From Steinernema hermaphroditum (taxonomy: Eukaryota > Nematoda > Chromadorea > Rhabditida > Steinernematidae): a DNA stretch of 64,000 nt. The DNA is taken from NCBI GenBank assembly GCA_030435675.1, contig CM059621.1, positions 8,618,001-8,682,000 on the forward strand, given 5' to 3'. Made by a program: the position numbers and the translations under genes. Shown here piece after piece: positions 54,748-64,000 of the stretch; within the stretch, counting starts at the first letter, position 1; each line of letters begins with the position of its first letter. Below the pieces are notes generated by a model. That model was given only the letters and a program-made list of their open reading frames with translations, made no database searches and had not been told where the DNA came from.

Positions 54748-57700
54748 AACGCGATTTCGTCGCCCACGATGAATGAAGATCGTGATTCCTAAGTCGAGGA
54801 GAAGGAGGAGCGGAATAGGAAGGCGAGCTGTGAGGGTGAGTACAAGATTCTAGGCGAAGAGCGCCTCCCCATCTCTGCCACTTCGATATCCTCCACCGAC
54901 GTCATCCGACCGACCGATCTTTCGATTCTCGCAAATTCCAAATGACCCTGAATCGCTTCCTTCTAGACATCTACTGTCTGAAAGTCTACTACTATAATCG
55001 CTGCAACATCTCTGCTTCAAATCAGTCCGCAAAATACCGTATCACGCCAAGGCACTTTTGTGGAAAGTGCAAAGTGCTGCTTTCATAAATTGGAAACGAA
55101 TATTTCCTTCCACACCCCCGTATCATGCTTTGTGTTTATGTGCACTGATCAGAGTGGTCAGCTGCTTCCGTCTCCCTCGATCTTCCTCCCTTCCAGGCCG
55201 AAAACAAACTCGCGCCCAGCTGCGGGCAATAAATTAAATAAAGTCATAATCCATTGGAGACGAACGCTGAAAGGCCGAAGATGGGGACGACAGATGGCGC
55301 CTTCTGGAGACGTCGGCGGGAATCTGAGGCTGCGGACCCTCGATTAGCCTCGTTTGAGTGTTTGTTCCCTCCTATATTTAGGCAGCGTTCTTCCCGAAGA
55401 CCGCTCGAAAACCCATCTCCACCCCCGATTCCAGAGGACCTCTCGAGGAGACCACTTCCTCTGTAGTCCGCTCCGAGGAACTTCCTTTGTTTTCGTCTCC
55501 CCTAACGAGATTACTGTAGTCCGTCCGATTGTTTTCGGAATCCCGGACTTTAACGACGCCATTCGACGAAATCCGCGACGCCCTAAGCACCCTTCTCTCC
55601 ATCTCCTCTAACTCACTTTTGCACATTTTGCAGCCGAAAAAAAATCGCAATTTTTGCGTTTGCTTCTGATTTTGGAAATCACGTTAAGCGCCATTCATTT
55701 GGAGTGCGTCTTCGTTGCTGCCCGTATTTACCCCCAACCCCTGATACGTGCCACTTCCCCGCCTCGACGCGGAAGGAAACGACTCCGTAGGGGATATTCG
55801 GTGCCGCCACCTTTGGTGTCCAATGTGTCCATTTCCTTTCCATTCGAACATGACTCGCAACGTGCGAACCGCTTCTTTCTACCGTAATCCCTCCTTCGCA
55901 GGAGCAGCGATGAAAATGCGGGGGAAGATGAATGGCGCGGGATTTAATGGAGTGAGTCGTCCCTTTCGGCGCTAATTCTTCTTCCTTATGGAGATTATCA
56001 TAATCTCTGCACAGTGGAAATATTCCAGGAGAGATGTCTCAATCGAGCAAAGGTGATGAAGAAGGCATGAACGCCCGAGGCATCTTGATGATTTCACTTC
56101 TTAGGGCTTCCTCCAATATAGACAGATGTCTCCGGGATGAGGAAGAAGCGGATTTAATGGATTTGGCCTCTAATCGTTCACTTTCCTTTCAGTGTACTAG
56201 TTCGGAAACTTCCGTGCATACTTAGCCAGTAGGGAACCTTTTAGAGGTTTAAAATCCGAAACCATTAAGCGATTCAGTTCTCCACGAATCTGCAGAACAG
56301 CACCTCCCAAAATTCAATTCCAGGATAAAACCTCTAGAGGGATTTTTGGCACCCATGTTGCCTATGTTTTAAGGTAACTCCGTTCGAGACTCGATGACCG
56401 GCTTGTCTTTACGCGTCATCTTCTCCTCGGAAAGGTCAAACACCTTCCACTTCTTCTTTTTCCAAACGTTCTCTGAACGACGGCTAGGGAACGTAGTTTC
56501 GAGAGTCGGGCCACGCTCCAGCGCCCCCACTCCCAATTTGGGTGCTCGAACGCGCAGAGGTGTACTTCGAGGACACCGCTTCCGCTCGTTCGACCCCGAC
56601 TCCGCTTCGGAAAACAACAACGCGCCCGCCACCCATCAAGGTAATCCCATTTGGGCCGTTCCCCGGAGGCGTCTTGGGTCACAAAATCTCCCCCGGTTCC
56701 CTTTGCTGGCGCCGTTGTAATTGTAGTGCAGTGCATTGTAGTGCATATTGTCAGTTGGTGTCAGATCTTTCGCTAGAAAGTATACGTGGGGGTGGCGATA
56801 GAAAAGAGGTGATGATTCTGGAATCCAAACTGTAGTGGTTAGAAGACCTTCTCAGGCGCCGCAGACGAGCAGTCCTGCCTCAGAAACGCTTCCAAAGATG
56901 CCTTGAGATTCTCATTTCCACGACGAGGTGAAAGTGTAAGCTTTAAGCACTAAGGGAGAGCTGTCGAGCGGACATCTCCTTGTCGAAATCTATCGAAACA
57001 GATATGTCAGAGGTCCAAGAAGATTAACCGTCTGCACCTCTTCGTGTACTTCGAGGTCAAGGTTCCGCCTCAGTACTTCATGATCCATAGGTGCGATCTC
57101 TTGTGAACGTCCCGATGGCCACCATCGTGGCCTCCCTTCCAATGATCCTATAATTTGTGCGCAGCCCTCCTGTTTTGATTGTTTTCCGAAAATTCTGACG
57201 TTCGAACCCTCGGCGACGTCATCTGCCGTCTCGGCGATTGCCCCACGGGTCGTTAAGCGAGGGAATTTATTCCGGGCATCCACTTTCGGGTATTTTTGGT
57301 CTTCACGGGGACCGTGGGGGGACGTTTCCACATTCAGAGATCGCGAGAATTTCGGCCATCGATATATATGACCGCTTAAGGGATACGGTAGGCTCAAAAG
57401 TGCACTTTCGAGTATTCATGTTCTTCTGCATTGCTGAGATTCGCTCTTTGGCCACGAACTCGTCCAGAATAGATGTTCCAAAACTCCTAAGGACTCCCCG
57501 AGTGCACAATTCATCTTTATCTGATGGCAGCTCTTGTGACAAAAGAAGAGAAAACACGCTCTGTTTGGGCGCGTCTTTGTCTTCCCCTTCACGCCCCGTT
57601 GACTACCCTGGAACGTCAGTCCCGATTTAGGCTAAGTGTCAGTGCGCGTTTTGTGCAGCAGAGTGTGTTTTTGAGGTAAACTGCTTCCGGGAAAGGCGCG

Positions 57701-60700
57701 GAAGTATATTTTGAGGCGAGACTCCCTCTGCGACTTCGAGATTGTGATTTGCGATATATGATATGATACAATCGGCTTATTTTCTGATACCTACTTGTGG
57801 CCCTTCATGCCCACATTTGTGAAAAAAGGCACCGCTGTTCACAATACAAATAGAACAAACAGCCATTGTTTTCATTGTTTGGTGACTGCGTCTTTCGAAG
57901 TTTGGAGGAACGCGCCAAAATCCGCCATGAGAGGAAGTCTTTGTCGCTATTCTTGTGCCCAATCCGGGAAACATCTTTCGCATTGTGCCTGTAGTCGAAT
58001 GGCGCCTTCTGTAAATTTAGAGTTCTTCCATAGTCCCGAACTTCAATCAATCCAGTTGGGATTGATCCAATCCTAAGAATTCTTAAATTTGAGCTCCAAG
58101 TGATGCTTTTTTCTTATGGGGTGTGGAGAGTATTTCTGTCCATATTAGTGCGCTCCTTTAGGTGTGATGACCATATGACGAAACAAATTTTGTTTCCGTT
58201 CACGACTGATTACTTTTCTGAAGGAAACAAACAAGCCGAGTACTTTTGTTTTGCTGATTCTGGAATCCTCGGAACAGAGATGTCCTTCTTGACCCTTACC
58301 TCGAAAGTTCACCTCTTCTTGGCCATACTCCCTCTGCAAATCCATCAGTCCTCCTCTGAATCCTTCGAGAGTCCGATTTTCCTTGTTTTTGAAGAAGAAG
58401 AGGGACATATTAGTTCTCTGCTAACTGACATTCGGAGACCGTAAGTCGTCTATAGACAGGTGAATGCGCGGACGGTCTATTCTCGTTCGTCGAGGACTTC
58501 GAGGCTACAAGCCTGGTCGTTTGGGGTCCTGCCACGATTTCCACAAATGGATGTATTGTTCGAAAAGAAAAAAGGCTGAATTTGGACCTTCTTGTAGTTT
58601 CTAGAAGCGCTTTGTTGTAGCTGCACTTGTTGTAATCTCGCTACAGATTTATGTTCTATCTCCAAGAAGACCGAATTCTCGTTTTGAGACCAGAAACCCG
58701 TTCCACTTCCCTGTTTGAATGCGAATTGGACCAAGAAGTTGTCCCCCATTAGGTCGGCGCACTTTCGCTGTTTTAATTTCGTTTCTCATTTCGCGAAATG
58801 AGCGTTTAATCGTTTAAACGAAGGAAGTTCTGCTCCGTTTTAATTCGATTCAGAGTCACCTCGAATAACCTCAGACGAGATTATAGTCCCCCGTGACGTC
58901 TACCCCGAAGAAGCCACCACTTCTCGAACTGTGTGGTCCAAGCCCTTGAGACGTTTCCCGAGATCCCCAGACGTGCACAACAGAAATAATCCAATTCAAA
59001 GGGCTCTAGATGTTTTCGAGAAGTCCATCGAAGTTGGTCCATTTTGAGGTACAGAGATCCAATTTCGGAGTATTCCGAAATCTTTTTCGATCCCCTCCAG
59101 AGCCTGAATGTCCGAAGAAGCAAGTGTTCTCCGTGTAGATGAACTTGCTTTCGCTCGAATTTCACTCCTCGGCTTCGATTACATCGCTCTTCTTTGAGAA
59201 CATCACAAAGGCGATTTTTGAAATCAGAAACTCTGTTTTCGGCCAGAGTGACGTTCTCGGCCGATGGACTTCAAGTAGATCGTCTTGGAGCATCTCTGGC
59301 TCTCATCAGTTGAAAGTCCATAGGTTGCATCCAAATCAAAGCCTCTATTAATCGAAACGCCATTTTCTATGTAGGCGCATGGCGTGGCCATAAAAGATTC
59401 ATGAATTACTCGACACGGCTAAAGTCACAAGAAGCAAGAACAGCTGCCTCTGACCTATTTTCGTTGGCAGCTACGAATATTTAGTGGATCAAGTGGATCT
59501 CTTTAGGTCTCGATCGAAATGTTGAATGCCGTATCAAAAGTGTAATCTCATCATAGTGCTATCCACGAACAAAGCCAACATTCTTAACTCTGTTAATTAG
59601 CTTTGAGTTAACCTGATTTCGTTCTCCTGTTTTTCCATTTTTAGCCAATGTTCCATATACACTATCACATCGATAAGTTGCACTATCCCAATTTCCGTCT
59701 TCGAAGACTACGTGGACGGAATTCCCACGAATGTCTCTGCAAAACACTTTTCGGATCTTCTGGAATTTCCGAGAAAGTATGACATGTTTTCGTGTTGATT
59801 TCCTCAAGGTCAGCTGCGTTGGAATACTGTAACGGGAACAGGAAGTTGTTAAAAAAATCGGAAGTCACTATCACATCTTTTCTCACAGCTCGACTCAAAG
59901 AGCCCCTTAGCTAATCCCATTATTTTTCGTTTAATTTAGACGCCTTGTTTTCTGACGTTTTGTTATTTTTACCGTTTCTCCGTCCGCTCCACCTCCCTCT
60001 GACAAAAGCTATTTTCCCAGATCATCTCCGTCACAAGAAATCCTCTCGTTTCTGGCGTCTCCAACGGTTCGGCCCACTTCTTCTTCGGCCGAAGAAGTAA
60101 ACAAAGAGTCGCGCAGATGTTTCAAAAAACAAAAAACATTTGTCATCTGCCGTTCCCTGAACGGTGGCTACCGTAACCCGAACAGCTGGCGTCCAGCGAT
60201 CGTTTACACTGAAAACGCCCTTTCCGCGTCGGAGTCGACGCGGTGGGGCGAGCGAGAACCCGAGAACAAATTATTTACTTCCCTCGAAGAGACGTCTTCG
60301 GCGGAGAAAACACTTTCAGTCCAAAACGGCACCGTTTATTCTCTTTGTTTTAATCGTCGACGCTTCCTCGTGGCAGGCCAAAGTGGATTTCCTCGCGTGT
60401 CTTCCTCTATCGTCACTTTGTGTTAATAATTCACTTTCGGAATTCTTCGACGACACCTTTCGGTATAGTGCTACTTCCTTTCAAAAAATGAGACTGCGTG
60501 GAAAAAAGAATCCCTTGAATTATCGAATACAGTAACCCATCGTTCTGAATCGGAATACAGAAATCGGTTTTTCATTAACGTTTGTATAGACCCCCCATTC
60601 GATTCTCACTTCTCGAAATCGAACAATGACCTTTACGGGTACATGCAGTTCAAGTAAGCCCTCCAGTTCTCGCCGCGAGACATCATCGGAGTGCCTAAGA

Positions 60701-63700
60701 ATAGATCATATGTTCATAGTGCAAAGCAAGGAAACCACCAAATATCGCGACCAAAATAGGCGCGCTTTAATCAGTTCGTCGAGGTTGTCCTTTGTGAGTC
60801 AACCTGGATTGTTTTCGCCTCCAGAACATTTGTAATTCCATTGATTAGCGAATGTGGTTCACTAACCAGGGAGATGCACTCCGGGTTGTTTGTTTTTGAG
60901 AAATTGAATTTTAGAATGACGCACTTTGCTTCGAGTTGTACGAACCTGTTGGGGAGCTGCTCCGGTGGAGCGCTTTCCGAGAGGTCGCTACAAACGCCTC
61001 CTTTCTGGAGTGAGATCTGTGCCGATGATTCGTCAGAAGTCGGAGAATCTCATTAGGTATTAATGGTTTGTGCCTAATCACTCGGACGCCTCCGTCCGCA
61101 CAGTCCTATCGACGCCGATTTGTGTCGATTGGATTAGGGAACGCCCTCTCGGGACGAATGTCACCTGGGACGTCATCAATTTGCCTAAATGCCACGAATT
61201 AGGCGTCGTCCCTTAAGAGTGGAAAGTTCTCAGAAGGGAGCTTTCATCGCTGGTCCGCTTTCGAACCGATTGAACCCGGTTTTGTGTTGGGTTACCCATC
61301 CTCCAAACACATTAAAATTCAATCGGCTCTCTATATCTCCGGGCCCATATCCCGGGAAACACGTTGTTTGGCCCACCCAACACGCAATCAAGTGCCCAAA
61401 CGAGGAAGCGGCCGTTGAGATAACGAGTTCCTCATCGCCTGATTGACTCTTCTCTTCCCGAATTCGGACATCCTCTGAACCTCTTCGCCGAACTCATCGT
61501 CTTTCGCTTTTTTGGACCGCCTTGGAGTCGACCTACTGGAGGGGCGGGACCTCCAGGTGCAATTGGCTTCTGAGTGCTAGGTCACTCGTGTTTTTTTGCC
61601 AGTCGCGGAAGGTCGAAGATTTTTGGATTCTTGACGATCAGCTGTGTGGAACGGAGTGTTCTTTTTCGCTTACTACATATCTTTGTGAGTATTCTAAAAT
61701 AACAGAGAATGATGTCCTTCTTACCCCTTTTGTGCTCTGTAACCGGCCTTATCACTTTGGTTCTTCGAAGACGTCACTACGTGTGGGCGAAACCTAACCT
61801 CCAGGTGTGTCACTCCATCTGGAAACACCACAAGCGTCTGTTGTTTACTTTTCTCTCCACCCCGAGCAAGAAGATCCTCCTCTCTTTGTCACAACGAATC
61901 TTGATATGTCCATGGTTCAGAGTTTTTTTTTTGGCTTTTAATCCAGTTACACATATTTTCACGTTAGACGACGTTGTACTTTCCACACTATCAGGAGGGC
62001 CACCCCGGCGGGTGTGAATTCTCTATGTGCTTGTCCTGCATGAAAGGCGCTTTTGTTTCGCCCTGAGGGCTGCAAACAGAATGCATCATTTGTTTTTGTG
62101 AATAAAGAAATCCCGAAAAGGCCCGGCCCTGGTCACTCCCAAGCACATCCACGCGGTCTTTCGTCGTTTTGTTTTCGATGAGTTCGTCGATGGGCTTATT
62201 AGCCCCATCCTCTGAACGGCGCCGCCGCCGCTCCGACCTCCCCAGCCTCCAGAGGACCCGAGAGTGTGCGCCGTTTCCGAATTCCAGAATTAATTTTGCA
62301 TAAAATCAGCGCCGTTCTCCGACCTGCAATTAGGGTTCAAAACAAAGTGGCTCTATTTCCGGATACTGACGTGTTCTGGAGTGTTTATGCCTCTAGGGCC
62401 AAGTGGGGCCAGCCTCGATTTCTAGCTTCGACCGCCCTCCCGATACGGACACCCTCAAGGTGTCCTTCCGCTACGTTTATATTCAATTAGGCGAGTCCAT
62501 GGGCAGCCGCTGACGTCGCCGTCCGAAAAGTCGCCGTTTTCCAAAGTTTCGTTTTTTAATTGGCCCCCGGTGGGTCTGCGGCGCTGATCGCTTTATGACT
62601 CCCGTCTCAGTTTTTATCTCTTCCGATCCCGCGGGAACCAAAACAATTAGACACAAAAAGTGACCTTCGGTCCCTCATTAAAACCCGCGGTGGTCGGCTC
62701 GGGACCCAGTCGCTCCATTCCGGTCTCCCCTCATTATCTTGTCTTTCGAACTCGTATTTATTGGCGTTCAGGCACTGCAACTGATCCTTCTGATGGATGT
62801 TTTGAAAGCGATACTTCGCCTTCTCTCTTCTACAGACTCTTTGTGTCTTCGACTTTGAGTGGCGTTTTTACGTATCCAACGAAGAAAGGACCTGAATTGG
62901 ATACATTTGGCGTGTTTACGATTGCCGTGATTGTAGCTCAGGATCTAGGACGTCTGCGGGGCTACAAAGACGTCGCCAAAAGCATACTACGGATACGAAT
63001 CAGACGTCCTTTTCTCTTTTGTTAAGGAATAACGCGTAATTAGTCATTCAGTCGTTTGTGGAGATTCGAGGAAGTCCGGGTCCGGGGAGGACGCGCCAGG
63101 TGGTCCCATCACAAGTTTAGGGAGTGACAGGAATGTGGAAGAGCCTCTAATGAGCTCCTCCTGTGTAATGAGCGTTTGTTTGTGATCACGCGTCAGCGCA
63201 CTTCCTCTGTTCGTCCATTCACGAACGACGTCTTAATTTCATATTCCTGAAAACAAAGTTCTTTTCGCTGTTCTTAACCCGGATCTGATATGCAAATTAT
63301 TGTTTTCTGCCGGTCTCTGGACTCTTCCGTTCCCTTCTGATTGAGTCACGCCTCTTCCGCTGTTTACCATCCACTGGAAACGGGTCTTGATAAGGTCGCC
63401 CGAAACTTCTGGCGAATTTGACCGTACTGTTCCGTCCGATGCGTTTTGGCGAATCAGTACAATTTCTGTGTTTTCGCTTACTGTTGTTTTCATCCAGTTT
63501 CGCGGAAAAGGGCTTTCTGCTACTTGACATCAAGACTCACCTCAACTGAAAACCTCTTATCGAATCAAAGAATGACCTCGTAAGTGGACAGAGATCACTT
63601 CTCATCCTAGAAAGAAAGAAAATGCCCTCCAAAACTAATATTTTCACTCATCAGACGATCATTTCGACATTATCTCTGCCCTCAAGGGCGTCCTAGAATG

Positions 63701-64000
63701 TGAGCCTAACCTTTGGGAACAGCAAAGCTTGATGATCAAAATCCGGGCGTTATCTATCCTATTATGGCAATTACGGTCGTCTAAGTGGAGTGCATTATGG
63801 CCACAAAGTGGAGAGTTTTATGAAATCATTTGGACTCAAGGTCCATGGGAGTACAAAGCAGAAAAACTGCAAAGTGTAGGTGGAAGTGGTCCTGCATGGA
63901 ACTGGGAAACCTTCGTCACTCCAACGCTTTTTAAAGGAACAGTCACCATGGAAATGGTGTTCTTTGAGTTCCCGGTTGATCTAATTTCCGTTTTTCCAAA
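54748..64000. other. Gene-free 9 kb at the right end
   Basis: I find no coding gene, RNA gene or mobile element here. Open frames are short, mostly start with TTG or CTG, and change composition abruptly. Copies of TACCGTAA occur at 55880 and 60169. It could be a very long intron or distant regulatory DNA of a gene beyond the window. Confidence 0.45.

Noticed and set aside
55654..55887. Open frame starting with a hydrophobic MRLLLILEITLSAIHLE-like segment
   Set aside because: The first codon is TTG, not ATG, and the rest is basic and proline-rich without a family.
1..64000. Search for CRISPR arrays, bacterial operons, rRNA or spliced-leader RNA genes
   Set aside because: None seen; the window is eukaryotic nuclear DNA with short introns, and no SL1-like 22-mer or rRNA signature was found by eye.

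Overview
This is nuclear DNA from a nematode, most likely a free-living rhabditid relative of Caenorhabditis rather than C. elegans itself. The evidence is two cuticle collagens, an FMRFamide-like neuropeptide gene (flp-19 type), a nematode chemoreceptor (Srh type), a cluster of nematode C6/DUF281-type secreted proteins, very short introns (mostly 36-50 bp, GT...AG, pyrimidine-TTTCAG acceptors) and several start codons sitting just behind an acceptor, as expected with spliced-leader trans-splicing. As I recall it, the C. elegans counterparts of three genes here (flp-19, the LAMMER kinase madd-3, dynamin dyn-1) all lie on chromosome X, so the window is probably X-linked.

Layout. 0.1-3.7 kb: two collagens and flp-19, all on the minus strand. 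3.7-7.1 kb: non-coding, with a 23-bp minisatellite, a mariner-derived fragment and a roughly 171-bp tandem repeat. 7.1-13.5 kb: two tandem minus-strand LAMMER/CLK protein kinases, partly homogenised with each other. 14.3-17.8 kb: a short CEP104-like gene (plus) converging on a monocarboxylate transporter (minus). 17.8-20.5 kb: no gene seen. 20.5-25.0 kb: a two-TM protein with a long Q/P/K/E-rich tail, a truncated Sec62-like three-TM protein, a divergent small gene with PP1-docking-like motifs, and a seven-TM chemoreceptor. 25-41 kb: gene-poor, with a small basic protein, a Trp/Tyr/Gly-rich secreted peptide resembling epidermal antimicrobial peptides, a secreted LDLa protein, an intronless gene of unknown family, a mariner-like element with intact inverted repeats, dispersed repeats and a doubtful minus-strand gene model. 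41.0-47.9 kb: five consecutive plus-strand C6-domain secreted proteins with one, two (joined by a Thr-rich linker built from eight phase-1 microexons), one (frame-damaged 5' end), five and one domains. 50.8-54.45 kb: a complete dynamin gene with two alternative last exons. 54.5-64 kb: no gene I can support.

The clearest shared process is secretion and membrane traffic: collagens and antimicrobial-like, C6 and LDLa proteins are exported, flp-19 is a neurosecretory peptide and dynamin drives endocytosis. There are no operon-like co-oriented runs with tight spacing apart from the C6 cluster, which looks like tandem duplication. A short motif, TACCGTAA or its complement, recurs across the window in introns, intergenic DNA and some coding exons. 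Exon boundaries were derived by hand from splice signals and reading-frame phase; all multi-exon models given as firm close exactly in frame.
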